From: an uncultured Saprospiraceae bacterium | Lineage (GTDB): Bacteria; Bacteroidota; Bacteroidia; Chitinophagales; Saprospiraceae | Direction of reading: 5' to 3' | NCBI GenBank assembly: GCA_937929945.1 | Contig: CALFUK010000039.1 | Location: 41,839-105,838, forward strand | Length of the DNA stretch: 64,000 bases | Part shown: one piece after another, positions 9,897-19,076 of the stretch | Position numbering within the stretch: the stretch's first letter is position 1 | How the letters are laid out: each line of letters starts with the position of its first letter | Position numbers and translations under genes: made by a program | Notes under the pieces: generated by a model | Seen by the model: only the letters and a program-made list of their open reading frames with translations | Databases searched by the model: none | What the model was told of the DNA's origin: nothing

Positions 9897-9921
9897 GATC
9901 TCAGACACAGCAGAGTATATG

Positions 9922-10728
9922 TTACAAGGTAATGGTCCACGCCACATTGAAGCTACTGGTCTTGTCTGTACGCTTTCCGATTAGATCAAGATTGGCATTG
10001 ATGGTGATCATATAAGATCGCTTCATTTCTAAAGCGATGCATGGAGAGAAGGTGAGTTTGCTCTGCGTTCCTTCTGTTATACTGCTGTGCTGGTAGAGCC
10101 ACGAGCCAATCAGATATATATTCTGATCATTGATGTATTGGCCAAAATCCAAGGAGAGAAATACATCAGAATCAGCATTACTTTCCACATCATTGAAGTA
10201 GCCCTGATATTGGAGATTGACATCAATAGAAGCATCATCTGACATCTGGTATGAGCCAATGAGACCAAGGCCATAGGTGGCGACTTGGTCGCCTGTCCTT
10301 TGACTCCGATTGATGGTGGCTGTACCGAAGGGTAGATTGAGTCCAGCCATCATCCCTAAGCCCATCTGGCCTTTTGTCATCAGCTCTCTTTTGACAGACC
10401 ATGAGCTGTATTCATCCGCAATGATGGCACCGACTTCATACTGATCCGATAGGGTATAGGCTAATCTAAAGGAGACAGCTCCGTCGATTTGCAGAGAATC
10501 TGGCGACTGAAACCGGTCTTGAAGATCGCCTGTCCCATTCCAGGTTTTGCTAGAGTAGCTGTAGGTGACATTGGGTTCAAATTCGGCATCACCCTTTGGA
10601 ATTGGAGCGTGATTGACAGAATTGAGCTTAGAAGCGCTAATGCCTCCTATCTGCGAGAATACCACATGACTACTGAGTATCAGGAAGAGGGCACTACGAT
10701 ATATTTTATGATACTCAGATTTCATCAA
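9922..10728 (-). CDS. Outer-membrane beta-barrel protein (MetA/'transporter' type)
   Basis: 268 residues. The signal peptide is at ~10-25 (ends VVFSQ). The rest alternates hydrophobic/polar strands with aromatic girdles and turns (TYSYSSKTWNGTG, GLGLIGSYQMS, NVAWTITL), ending in a C-terminal strand as outer-membrane barrels do. A hydrophobic-then-Gly segment (GLGMMAGLNLPFGTA) recalls the MetA-pathway/phenol-degradation transporter family. It converges on the P450 (25-bp gap). Role: probably an outer-membrane channel or structural barrel; the substrate is unknown. Start Met1 or Met2 cannot be distinguished. Confidence 0.7.
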   Translation of the reverse strand: MMKSEYHKIYRSALFLILSSHVVFSQIGGISASKLNSVNHAPIPKGDAEFEPNVTYSYSSKTWNGTGDLQDRFQSPDSLQIDGAVSFRLAYTLSDQYEVGAIIADEYSSWSVKRELMTKGQMGLGMMAGLNLPFGTATINRSQRTGDQVATYGLGLIGSYQMSDDASIDVNLQYQGYFNDVESNADSDVFLSLDFGQYINDQNIYLIGSWLYQHSSITEGTQSKLTFSPCIALEMKRSYMITINANLDLIGKRTDKTSSFNVAWTITL

Positions 10729-10939
10729 TTCAATGGCTTTGCTACATTCTTACATTAACATGGGCCAATATCTAAAATCCGCTTATTTTGAGAGAAAATT
10801 TTAAGCATAGGATGATTCTAAATAGTCTTCGGCTTAGTGACGGGCTAATTGAGTTTTATCAAGTTTACGGATGATTATTATACTCAGGGTATAAATTCTA
10901 CGAATATGAACTATATTTAGATGCGCACAGATAGCGCAC

Positions 10940-11408
10940 ATGAAGCGTCCATGACGTAGATAACTAAGACACCCAAGTGGATGATTGAACCTAGCTATTT
11001 ACCGAAGGGCATACAGTCCTAAAATTTAAGCACATGAATCGTCTATGACGTAGATAGTTAAGAAAACCAAGTGGATGAATAAACTTAGCTATATGCTGAT
11101 CGGCATTTCGCCTTGAAATTTAAACATATGAAACGTCTATGACGTAGATAGTTAAGAAAACCAAGTGGATGAATAAACTTAGCTATATGCTGATCGGCAT
11201 TTCGCTCTGAAATTTAAACAGATGAAACGTCTATGACGTAGATAGTTAAGAAAACCAAGTGGATGAATAAACTTAGCTATATGCTGATCGGCATTTCGCT
11301 CTGAAATTTAAACATATGAAACGTCTATGACGTAGATAGTTAAGACACCCAAGTGGATGATTAAACTTAGCTATTTGCTGACAGGCATTCAGTTCCAAAT
11401 TTAAACAT
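10940..11408 (+). repeat. Tandem 94-bp repeat array A (five units) ending at the dehalogenase start codon
   Basis: Five direct units begin at ATG positions 10940, 11034, 11128, 11222 and 11316 (period 94, 94, 94, 94, 93), with no spacers. Each unit runs ATGAAACGTCTATGACG, then TAGATAGTTAAGAC, a CCCAAGTGGATGA block, AAACTTAGCTATTTGCTG, an AGGCATT block and AAATTTAAACAT. Units 2-4 are nearly identical (ATATGCTGATCGGCAT variant). Unit 1 is the most diverged and unit 5 resembles the copies elsewhere. The next unit start coincides with the ATG of the gene at 11409. The 210 bp between 10729 and 10939 holds no gene. Confidence 0.95.
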
Positions 11409-12302
11409 ATGAAATCTCTACGAACGCCTGATGAAAGGTTTGCAAATCTTTCAGATTATCCATTTTCACCTCATTATGTGACTGTAGGGAATGATCTCAG
11501 GATGCACTATGTTGACGAAGGGCCTTCTAATGCAGAGATAGTATTGCTCATGCACGGCGAGCCCAGCTGGTCTTATCTGTACCGTAAGATGATACCCCAT
11601 TTTGTCGATGCGGGCTATCGAGTCATTGCTCCAGACCTCATAGGATTTGGCAGGTCTGATAAGCCTGTGGAAATGGCAGACTATAGCTATGCATCTCATA
11701 CTGCCTGGACATTGGATTTCATCGAACAGCTAGACCTGACAGGGATCAATTTGTTCTGCCAAGACTGGGGAGGACTCATTGGGCTCAGGATTGCAGGCTT
11801 ACATCATGAAAGATTCGCCAGAATCGTAGCGGGCAATACCTTTCTACCTAATGGCAAGGGTAAGCCTTCAGAAGCATTCTTGCAATGGCAAGAATTTTCT
11901 AAGACGGCACCAAAATTACCGATCCATAAGATCATGCAGAACTCTACTGTGACGGAACTAAGTCAAGCTGAGCTGGATGCCTACTGGGCACCATTCCCAG
12001 ATGTCAGCTATATGGCTGGCGCTAAGATCTTCCCATCCCTGGTACCTACCTCTGAGGATGATGTAGCTATACCCACTAACTTGGAGGCGTGGAGCACATT
12101 AGCGAAAAGCAAAAAACCTTTCCTGTGCTTATTCAGTGACCAAGATCCGATCACGGCAGGAGGAGATAAAATATTTATAAAACACATGGCAGGAGCCGCG
12201 GGTATGCCTCATCAGACCATAGAAGGCGGAGGACATTTTCTTCAAGAGGACAAAGGCGAGAGCATTGCCAAGATCATGATAGACTTCATGCAAAAGCTAT
12301 GA
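11409..12302 (+). CDS. Haloalkane dehalogenase (HLD-I type alpha/beta-hydrolase)
   Basis: 297 residues, normal for the family. The nucleophile elbow is CQDWGG (D119) with the adjacent halide-stabilising W120, and a second Trp in the cap (W160 in FLQWQEF), the HLD-I arrangement. The oxyanion region is HGEPSWSY (49-56). The likely catalytic acid is D246 (SDQDPIT) and the base H276 (GGGH). The family hydrolytically removes halide from alkyl halides; some relatives are epoxide hydrolases or esterases, so activity is predicted. The start codon lies exactly at the end of repeat array A. Its stop overlaps the next ATG by 4 bp (ATGA), so it is translationally coupled to the metallo-beta-lactamase-fold protein. 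Confidence 0.88.
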   Translation: MKSLRTPDERFANLSDYPFSPHYVTVGNDLRMHYVDEGPSNAEIVLLMHGEPSWSYLYRKMIPHFVDAGYRVIAPDLIGFGRSDKPVEMADYSYASHTAWTLDFIEQLDLTGINLFCQDWGGLIGLRIAGLHHERFARIVAGNTFLPNGKGKPSEAFLQWQEFSKTAPKLPIHKIMQNSTVTELSQAELDAYWAPFPDVSYMAGAKIFPSLVPTSEDDVAIPTNLEAWSTLAKSKKPFLCLFSDQDPITAGGDKIFIKHMAGAAGMPHQTIEGGGHFLQEDKGESIAKIMIDFMQKL

Positions 12303-13354
12303 ATAGAACCAGAATCAGAATATTGATCTTAGTCGTAGTCATTGCCATACTGGCTGCTGTAGTAGCTATGGTCTATTCTTCTAACCACTCTGATGAGCTC
12401 ATCGGCAATGCGATGAAAGGCCAACTCCAAGACGACTTGGATCAGACAGAAGAGCTGCTGAGTGAGACCGAAAACATCACAGTCTATACCATAGGGACCG
12501 CAGCACCAGTGCCGAGCTCCAGAAGCCAGAGCTGTACAGCTGTCATCGCAAATGGCCAAATATTAGTCTTTGACGTCGGTGATGGATCCGTAGCTCAAAT
12601 GGAGAAGATGAATTTACCTATGCATAAGGTCAGCCAGGTATTCATATCGCATTTTCACTCTGACCATTACGTTGATCTGCCCTATATGATCAATCGGACA
12701 TGGCTGAGAGGCAGAGATACTAAGCTGGATGTCTACGGTCCGCCAGGCATTGAGAAGGTCATAGCAGCTACGGACCAGTTTTTGGAAATAGAAAATCAAC
12801 ATCGTACGAATCACCATGGAAAAGCTATCATGGATTCGTCAGTAGCGGGAGCTATACCACACTTGATGTCAGTACCAGATGAAGGGGCTACTGTGGTCTA
12901 TGAGCAGCATGGCATCAGAGTCACAGCCTTTGACGTAGGCCATGAGCCAGTGAGTCCTGACTTTGGATTTATGGTCGAGTACAATGGAAAAAAAGTCGTG
13001 CTCAGTGGTGATACCGCTAAAAACCAAAATGTCATCAAACATGCTCAAGGAGCAGATCTGCTGATCCATGAAGCTATGCTGATGGAGCTGATCACTCAGA
13101 TGAGTGAGATCAATGTAGAGCTGGGCAATGACAAGACAGCGAAGCTTCTGGCTGACATAAAGGACTATCATGCCAGTCCGATAGAAGCAGCAGAAGTAGC
13201 AGCTCAGGCTGGGGTAGCCAAGCTAGTCCTGAATCACTTAGCTCCGACACCAGATAGAAAAGTAGTAGAGCGTATGTATAAGAAGGGCATGTCCGATATT
13301 TATGATGGCCCTATTGTATTAGCTAATGATGGAGATAAATATATCATTGATTAA
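12299..13354 (+). CDS. Membrane-anchored metallo-beta-lactamase-fold hydrolase (RNase Z-like)
   Basis: 351 residues. An N-terminal hydrophobic helix (residues ~7-26) is a signal anchor, so the enzyme likely acts in the periplasm. The metal site HFHSDH spans 118-123, with further ligands in VGHEP, LSGDT and the C-terminal LNHLAP. Order and spacing resemble RNase Z/arylsulfatase-type MBL proteins, but an exported RNase Z is unlikely, so a periplasmic arylsulfatase-like or lactonase-like role is more plausible. It is the second gene of the dehalogenase operon (4-bp overlap) and is 9 bp upstream of the quinone oxidoreductase. Confidence 0.82.
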   Translation: MNRTRIRILILVVVIAILAAVVAMVYSSNHSDELIGNAMKGQLQDDLDQTEELLSETENITVYTIGTAAPVPSSRSQSCTAVIANGQILVFDVGDGSVAQMEKMNLPMHKVSQVFISHFHSDHYVDLPYMINRTWLRGRDTKLDVYGPPGIEKVIAATDQFLEIENQHRTNHHGKAIMDSSVAGAIPHLMSVPDEGATVVYEQHGIRVTAFDVGHEPVSPDFGFMVEYNGKKVVLSGDTAKNQNVIKHAQGADLLIHEAMLMELITQMSEINVELGNDKTAKLLADIKDYHASPIEAAEVAAQAGVAKLVLNHLAPTPDRKVVERMYKKGMSDIYDGPIVLANDGDKYIID

Positions 13355-13363
13355 AGTAAAACT

Positions 13364-14335
13364 ATGAGAGCAGTATTATGCAAAGAATTAGGACCGCCAT
13401 CAGCGCTGGTCATAGAAGATATAGAGCTGAATGCACCAGGCCCCAAAGAGGTCTTAGTGGATGTGAAGGCCTGCAGTGTGAATTTTCCAGATACACTGAT
13501 CATCCAGGGCTTATACCAGTTTAAGCCAGAGCTGCCATTTTCTCCTGGTGGAGATATTGCAGGAGTGGTAGCCGCCGTTGGCTCAGATGTGAAGGGCTTC
13601 AAAGTCGGAGACGAGGTATTTGGCGCGACAGGACATGGAGGATTTGCAGAGCAAGTCATCGCTCATCAGAGCATGATCTTTCCGAAGCCAGCCTCAATGG
13701 ACTTCACCTTAGCATCCTCATTCCTGATGGCGTATGGGACATCTTATTACGCACTGAAGAATCGGGCCTCTCTGAAGGCTGGTGAGAGTCTGGTGGTGCT
13801 CGGCGCATCAGGAGGTGTCGGTCTGGCAGCGGTAGAGCTGGGTAAACTGATGGGAGCTAAGGTAATAGCTGCAGCATCCACAGATGAGAAGCTGGCTCTG
13901 TGTAAAGAGATGGGCGCTGATGAAGTCATCAATTACACCACAGAGAACCTTAAAGAGCGCATGAAGGAGCTGACTGGTGGCAAGGGGGCTGATGTGGTCT
14001 ACGACCCAGTAGGCGGAGACTACACGGAGGCTGCTCTGCGGGCCACAGCTTGGGAAGGTCGTTTTCTGATCATTGGATTTCCTGCTGGTATTGCGAAAAT
14101 CCCGATGAATCTGCCGCTCCTGAAAGGTTGTGATATCAGAGGTGTATTTTGGGGCAGGCATGCACAGGCAGAACCTGGGAAAGCGATGCAGAATACCATG
14201 GAGCTGATCCAATTTCATGCTGAAGCTAAGCTTAAGCCGCATATCGACAAGACTTATACTCTGGATGAGGCCTCGCAAGCATTAGAAGATATGATGAATC
14301 GTAAAGTGAAGGGCAAGATAGTTGTCATTCCTTAA
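13364..14335 (+). CDS. NADPH:quinone oxidoreductase family protein (zinc-free MDR)
   Basis: 323 residues. The N-terminal GroES-like domain (NFPDTLIIQGLYQFKPELPF) lacks the Cys/His zinc ligands of alcohol dehydrogenases. The Rossmann domain carries LGASGGVGLAAVELGK and the family motif DVVYDPVGGD. It matches the QOR/'NADPH:quinone oxidoreductase' group that reduces quinones or enones; some members act on enoyl intermediates. It begins 9 bp after the MBL gene, so it is likely the third gene of the operon starting at 11409. A 134-bp gap with its own -7 element separates it from the SDR gene downstream. Confidence 0.9.
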   Translation: MRAVLCKELGPPSALVIEDIELNAPGPKEVLVDVKACSVNFPDTLIIQGLYQFKPELPFSPGGDIAGVVAAVGSDVKGFKVGDEVFGATGHGGFAEQVIAHQSMIFPKPASMDFTLASSFLMAYGTSYYALKNRASLKAGESLVVLGASGGVGLAAVELGKLMGAKVIAAASTDEKLALCKEMGADEVINYTTENLKERMKELTGGKGADVVYDPVGGDYTEAALRATAWEGRFLIIGFPAGIAKIPMNLPLLKGCDIRGVFWGRHAQAEPGKAMQNTMELIQFHAEAKLKPHIDKTYTLDEASQALEDMMNRKVKGKIVVIP

Positions 14336-14425
14336 GATAAATTACTATGTTAGACACAGTAGAACAAAGCAGACCTGAATAGCATAGGAGTCTTCAAGAT
14401 AGAGAGCGGGTTAAGCCAGCTTTGA

Positions 14426-14433
14426 AATATTTT
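14426..14433 (+). promoter_or_regulatory. -7 promoter element before the SDR/acyl-CoA cluster
   Basis: TATTTTTG fits the Bacteroidota TAnnTTTG element, 37 bp before the ATG of the first SDR. A convincing -33 element is not seen. Confidence 0.45.
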
Positions 14434-14469
14434 TGATAAATAATTAGAGATAAAAAAATAAATAGTCCA

Positions 14470-15210
14470 ATGAGATTAGAAAATAAGGTAGCCATCGTCA
14501 CGGGAGGAGCCAGAGGGATAGGGCAGGCCATCGCAGAATTATTTGCTAAAGAAGGAGCGAAAGTCATCATCTGGGATCTCTTAGATGTAGGCTCCGATAC
14601 CGCAGCTGCCATCGGGGAGTCTGGTGGCGTAGCCGAGTTCACTAAGCTATCAGTGACTGATCAAGAAGCTATAGATGCTGAAGTAGCCAGAATCGTAGAG
14701 AAGTACGGACGAGTCGATATCCTGATTAATAATGCAGGCATTACTCGAGATAAGTCTCTAGCTAAAATGACGGTGGATGATTGGGATGCCGTCATTGATG
14801 TGAATTTGAAGAGCGTCTTTTTATGCACTAAGGCGGTACTACCGCACATGCGTGAGCAAAACTATGGTCGCATCGTATCTGCTTCTTCGACTACGGGCCT
14901 TTGGGGTAATTTTGGTCAGACGAATTATGCAGCCGCGAAGGCAGGTATCATTGGTATGACTAAGACCTGGGCATTAGAATTAGGTAAGTACGGCATTACG
15001 GTGAATGCCATAGCACCAGGATTCACACTCACGGACATGACGAAAGCAATGCCGGATGCCATCATAGAAGGGGCAAAACAACAAATTCCCATGAGGATGA
15101 TAGCTGAGCCAATCGACATAGCTTATGGCTATCTATATCTTTCTTCTGATGAAGCGAGATTTGTCACTGGCAGTACGCTTTGTATTTCAGGAGGTACGGT
15201 CAGGCACTAA
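14470..15210 (+). CDS. SDR oxidoreductase, FabG/3-oxoacyl reductase-like
   Basis: 246 residues. The cofactor loop TGGARGIG is at 11-18, NNAG at 87-90 and the catalytic S140, Y153, K157 (YAAAK). A C-terminal sequence ends in a GG-containing strand. The closest type is FabG/acetoacetyl-CoA reductase, which interconverts 3-oxo and 3-hydroxyacyl thioesters. In this cluster it probably acts as a 3-hydroxyacyl-CoA dehydrogenase in beta-oxidation rather than in synthesis (fabD lies elsewhere, at 45.8 kb). It is followed 31 bp later by a second SDR. Confidence 0.9.
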   Translation: MRLENKVAIVTGGARGIGQAIAELFAKEGAKVIIWDLLDVGSDTAAAIGESGGVAEFTKLSVTDQEAIDAEVARIVEKYGRVDILINNAGITRDKSLAKMTVDDWDAVIDVNLKSVFLCTKAVLPHMREQNYGRIVSASSTTGLWGNFGQTNYAAAKAGIIGMTKTWALELGKYGITVNAIAPGFTLTDMTKAMPDAIIEGAKQQIPMRMIAEPIDIAYGYLYLSSDEARFVTGSTLCISGGTVRH

Positions 15211-15241
15211 TATTAATTAATTGAGCTAAAAGAAAGTAATA

Positions 15242-16000
15242 GTGGAGTTTAAGAATAAAGTCGTATTAATCACAGGAGCAGGATCTGGTATAGGCCTCAC
15301 CACAGCATTAGCCTTCGCTAAGGAAGGGGCTAAAGTCGTGGTGTCTGACATCAATGAAAAGAGCGGATTGGCAGCTGTCTCACAGATCAATGCGGAGGGA
15401 GGAGAAGCCATCTTCGTCAAGTGCGATGTTACACAATATGAAGATGTCAAGAACCTAATAGAAACGGCGGTACTCACTTATGAAAGAATAGATGTGGCTA
15501 TGAATAATGCAGGCATCGGTGGTGAATACCAGCGGACCGCTGAGGCCAGTCACAGCGTATTTGACAAAGTCATGCAGATCAACTGCAATGGTGTCTTCTA
15601 CTGCATGCAGGAGGAGATAAAAGTGATGCAGCAGCAAGGCTCTGGCGTGATCATCAATACGGCATCCATAGCTGGTCTGAGAGCACTGCCTAACAGTCTG
15701 GCCTACGTAGCCAGTAAGCACGCTGTGGTCGGCATGACGAAGACAGCCGCAAAAGAATACGCCACTAAAAATATACGTGTTAACGCACTTTGCCCTGTAT
15801 TCACAGTGACACCATTATTTGATCCGGAGGCGATGGATCAGATGAAAGCAGGTATCTCCGAAAGATTAAAGCAAGGGATACCTATGAAACGATTTTCTAC
15901 GACCCACGAGATGGCTGATGCAACCCTGTGGCTGGCTTCTGACAGAGCAAGCTTCGTCACTGGTATAGCACTTCCTGTCGATGGTGGACTAACAGCATAA
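15242..16000 (+). CDS. SDR family oxidoreductase
   Basis: 252 residues from a GTG start. The cofactor loop TGAGSGIG is at 11-18, D36 at the end of beta-2 suggests NAD(H) preference, NNAG at 88-91, and the catalytic residues are S142, Y155, K159 (YVASK). The C-terminus ends in VDGGLTA. It resembles classical SDRs used as hydroxyacyl-CoA or hydroxysteroid dehydrogenases. It is tightly linked to the acyl-CoA ligase (3-bp gap), so the two are surely cotranscribed. The substrate is not determinable. Confidence 0.9.
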   Translation: MEFKNKVVLITGAGSGIGLTTALAFAKEGAKVVVSDINEKSGLAAVSQINAEGGEAIFVKCDVTQYEDVKNLIETAVLTYERIDVAMNNAGIGGEYQRTAEASHSVFDKVMQINCNGVFYCMQEEIKVMQQQGSGVIINTASIAGLRALPNSLAYVASKHAVVGMTKTAAKEYATKNIRVNALCPVFTVTPLFDPEAMDQMKAGISERLKQGIPMKRFSTTHEMADATLWLASDRASFVTGIALPVDGGLTA

Positions 16001-16003
16001 GTT

Positions 16004-17668
16004 ATGGCAGAAACTATCATTCAATACTTTTATAAGCAGGTGGCTACGAATCCTAAGAAGCCATTCTTACACCAACCTTTCGGCGATCGCTGGGAGACCT
16101 ATACCTGGGCCGAAGTCGGTCAGATGGCACGTAAGCTAGCGGCACACATTAATGCGAAAGGCCTAAAGCCCAAAAGCCACATTGGACTGGTTTCTAAGAA
16201 CTGTCGAGAATGGATCATTGCTGATCTAGCCATCATGATAGCAGGTCATATATCTGTCCCCTTTTTTCCTACGCTGACTGGTGATCAGATCGCAGAGGTA
16301 TTACACCTTGGAGATGTGGAATTATTATTCGCGGGTAAGACAGAAGTGTGGGATGACATGAAGACCGGTGTGCCAGAGGATATGCCCGTCATCAAGTTTC
16401 CTCATTATGAAGGGAATAGTAAGGTGGACAGAGGCGATGATTGGGACGAGATATTGCGTACTGTGGAGCCACTTCAAGGTTTTCCATCTGCAGATATTGA
16501 TGACCTCTGGACGATCGTATTCACGTCTGGCACAACAGGTACGCCCAAGGGAGTCATGCTCAATTATTCTGCTCCATATTCGCTTCTGAAGGAGACAGAA
16601 GAATACAATGCATTGGAGTTATCTAAGACAGGTGACAATCGATTTTTCTCTTTTCTACCGTTGAATCATATTGCGGAGCGCTCTATCGTGGAGAATAGTA
16701 GTATCACCTACGGAGGCGAAATATTCTTTACAGAATCACTGGCGAGATTTGCGCAGAATTTAGGTGATGCGAAGCCGACCGTATTTTTTGCGGTGCCTCG
16801 GATCTGGACTAAGTTCATGCTCACCATCTTAGACAAGATGCCTCAGAAGAAACTGGATACACTGCTGAAGATACCGATCGTATCCTCCATGGTGAAAAAT
16901 AAGATAAAGAAAGGCTTAGGCCTGCATCAGTCACGGGTCAATGTATCAGGTGCGGCACCCATACCTCAATCCACTAAGGACTGGTATGCCAGAATCGGAC
17001 TGCCAATAGCTGAGGGGTATGGTATGACAGAAAACTGTGCTGCCTGTACCTTCATGAAGGTGAATGAATCCAAGCCTGGCTCCGTGGGCAGGCCCCAAGG
17101 AGGTGGTGAGATAAAAATAGATCCAGATACACAAGAAATATTGATGAGAGCGCCCTACATGATGCAGGGCTACTATAAGTCCCCAGAGAAGTCAGCAGAG
17201 ACGCTGAAGGACGGCTGGCTCCATACTGGGGATCAGGGCCGCATAGACGACGAGGGATTTCTATTTATCACTGGCAGGGTAAAAGATACATTCAAAACCT
17301 CCAAAGGAGAATTCATTGTCCCGGCGCCGATAGAAGAAAAATTTAGCGAGAATAGTGACATAGAGCAGCTCTGCCTCCTGGGGCTGGGTGTGCCACAGCC
17401 GGTACTCACGGTAGTGCCCTCAGAGATAGGCTTACAAAAATCTAAGGAAGAGCTCGTAGAGAGCCTGTGCCACACGCTTGATGAAGCGAATAAGGTACTG
17501 CCTAATTATCAGCGAGTGGCGACGATCGTGGTGGCCAAAGAGCCATTTAGCATCGAGAACGGTACGTTGACACCGACCTTGAAAGTGAAGCGGTCAAAAG
17601 TCAATGAGCTCTATCGAGATCGACTGTTAGCCGACTGCGAATGTGCCGATAAAGTGGTCTTTGAATAA
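16004..17668 (+). CDS. Long-chain acyl-CoA synthetase (AMP-binding)
   Basis: 554 residues. The P-loop-like AMP motif is FTSGTTGTPKG, the acyl-adenylate motif YGMTENCA, followed by LHTGDQGRID and the C-terminal hinge GRVKDTFKTSKGEF. The architecture is that of FAA1/FadD15-type ligases (bulky central insertion, 'SGAAPIP'). It activates carboxylic acids to acyl-CoA using ATP, cytoplasmic or at the membrane face. In the cluster it would supply the substrate for the ACADs at 17.7 and 22.5-24.8 kb. Confidence 0.93.
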   Translation: MAETIIQYFYKQVATNPKKPFLHQPFGDRWETYTWAEVGQMARKLAAHINAKGLKPKSHIGLVSKNCREWIIADLAIMIAGHISVPFFPTLTGDQIAEVLHLGDVELLFAGKTEVWDDMKTGVPEDMPVIKFPHYEGNSKVDRGDDWDEILRTVEPLQGFPSADIDDLWTIVFTSGTTGTPKGVMLNYSAPYSLLKETEEYNALELSKTGDNRFFSFLPLNHIAERSIVENSSITYGGEIFFTESLARFAQNLGDAKPTVFFAVPRIWTKFMLTILDKMPQKKLDTLLKIPIVSSMVKNKIKKGLGLHQSRVNVSGAAPIPQSTKDWYARIGLPIAEGYGMTENCAACTFMKVNESKPGSVGRPQGGGEIKIDPDTQEILMRAPYMMQGYYKSPEKSAETLKDGWLHTGDQGRIDDEGFLFITGRVKDTFKTSKGEFIVPAPIEEKFSENSDIEQLCLLGLGVPQPVLTVVPSEIGLQKSKEELVESLCHTLDEANKVLPNYQRVATIVVAKEPFSIENGTLTPTLKVKRSKVNELYRDRLLADCECADKVVFE

Positions 17669-17739
17669 ATAAGAATTAATCATTTTCTGAAGGTCATGCT
17701 TATATGAATCCTTCTCAGTAAACAATAAAATAAAGCGAA

Positions 17740-18966
17740 ATGGATTTCGAATTCACGGATAAATCAAAAGAATTACAGAAAAGAGTGCGGGACTTCATGG
17801 ATCAGCATATCTATCCAATAGAGGATGAATACAATACCTACGTGGAAGAGAATCTATGGAAAGAATATCCTGGTATGGAGGCTCTCAAAGAGAAAGCCAG
17901 AAGCCAAGGCCTTTGGAATCTATTTCTCCCTAAAGACTATGGTGACCTCAGTCCTGGACTAACTAATCTGGAGTACGCTCCCTTAGCTCAGGAGATGGGT
18001 AAGGTGCCATGGGCCTCAGAAGTGTTTAATTGCTCCGCACCTGACACAGGTAATATGGAAGTGCTCTCTAAATATGGCAATGCTGAGCAGCAAGCTGAGT
18101 GGCTGACTCCTCTCCAAGAAGGTAAGATCAGATCAGCCTTTCTGATGACAGAGCCAAGGGTGGCATCCTCAGATGCGACCAATATAGAGACCTCCATTGT
18201 CCGAGATGGTGATGAGTATGTGATCAATGGCCGGAAATGGTGGTCATCGGGTGTGATGCATCCCAGGTGCAATGTCTATATCGTGATGGGTAAGACCGAT
18301 CCTGGAGCGCAGCGACATGAGCAGCAGAGTATGGTCATCGTACCTGCCGACACGCCCGGCGTGAAAGTGCTCAGGCCGTTATCAGTCTTTGGGACATTTG
18401 ATCCGCCTCATGGTCACTGTGAGGTAGACCTGAAAGATGTGCGTGTACCTGTCAGCAATTTATTGTTAGGAGAAGGTAGAGGCTTCGAGATAGCTCAGGG
18501 TAGGCTGGGACCAGGTAGAATACATCACTGCATGCGACTGATTGGTATGGCGACGAGAGCCTTGGAGCTCATGTGTCAGCGATCTGCGGAGCGAGAAGCT
18601 TTTGGCCGATTGATTAAGGACTTCAGCAGCGTGAGGCAGGAGATAGCGATCTCCAGGTGCGAAATAGAACAAGCCAGATTACTCACGCTATCAGCTGCAG
18701 ATAAAATAGATCAGCACGGTATCAAAGGAGCCAAAGATCTGATTGCCATGATCAAAATCGTCGCGCCAAAGATGGTCTGCGATGTGACTGACAGGGCCAT
18801 TCAAATTCATGGTGGCATGGGTGTCTGTAGCGACACACCATTGGCGGGATTCTACGCAGGGGCCAGGACGCTGAGACTGGCAGACGGACCAGACGAAGTG
18901 CATATGTATCAGCTGGGACGCAACACAGTCAAGCAAGTCTTAGCTGCTCGTGCAGAATCTGTATGA
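17740..18966 (+). CDS. Acyl-CoA dehydrogenase, ACAD10/11-like
   Basis: 408 residues with the standard three-part ACAD fold. Motifs include [15 protein letters not shown] (FAD/substrate loop), [22 protein letters not shown] and the C-terminal [16 protein letters not shown], which is characteristic of the ACAD10/11 branch. This branch works on long, branched or 4-hydroxy acyl-CoAs. FAD-dependent alpha,beta-dehydrogenation feeds the MaoC and crotonase genes just downstream. It lies 71 bp after the ligase. Confidence 0.93.
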   Translation: MDFEFTDKSKELQKRVRDFMDQHIYPIEDEYNTYVEENLWKEYPGMEALKEKARSQGLWNLFLPKDYGDLSPGLTNLEYAPLAQEMGKVPWASEVFNCSAPDTGNMEVLSKYGNAEQQAEWLTPLQEGKIRSAFLMTEPRVASSDATNIETSIVRDGDEYVINGRKWWSSGVMHPRCNVYIVMGKTDPGAQRHEQQSMVIVPADTPGVKVLRPLSVFGTFDPPHGHCEVDLKDVRVPVSNLLLGEGRGFEIAQGRLGPGRIHHCMRLIGMATRALELMCQRSAEREAFGRLIKDFSSVRQEIAISRCEIEQARLLTLSAADKIDQHGIKGAKDLIAMIKIVAPKMVCDVTDRAIQIHGGMGVCSDTPLAGFYAGARTLRLADGPDEVHMYQLGRNTVKQVLAARAESV

Positions 18967-18985
18967 TGAGATAGTAATTAACATG

Positions 18986-19022
18986 CTTGTAGAGCAGTCT
19001 CTCGGGGAGTCGCTCCTACAAG
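18986..19022. repeat. REP-like imperfect palindrome
   Basis: A 37-bp element: CTTGTAG and CTACAAG pair perfectly, with inner GAGC/GCTC-type pairing around a TCGG loop. Read on the minus strand it starts CTTGTAGGAGCGACTCC, which resembles proteobacterial REP sequences (TGTAGGAGC). It sits between the ACAD and MaoC genes. It could equally be an attenuator or mRNA-processing hairpin. Only one copy was seen in the window. Confidence 0.5.
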
Positions 19023-19076
19023 GGTGATTAAAGCCTAATGATATATTTATAGGCATAGAACTTTAAACTTATATAA

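Noticed and set aside
10940..11408. CRISPR array or integron attC array
   Set aside because: Units are contiguous with no variable spacers, no cas or integrase genes are present, and no GTTRRRY core was found in the expected place.
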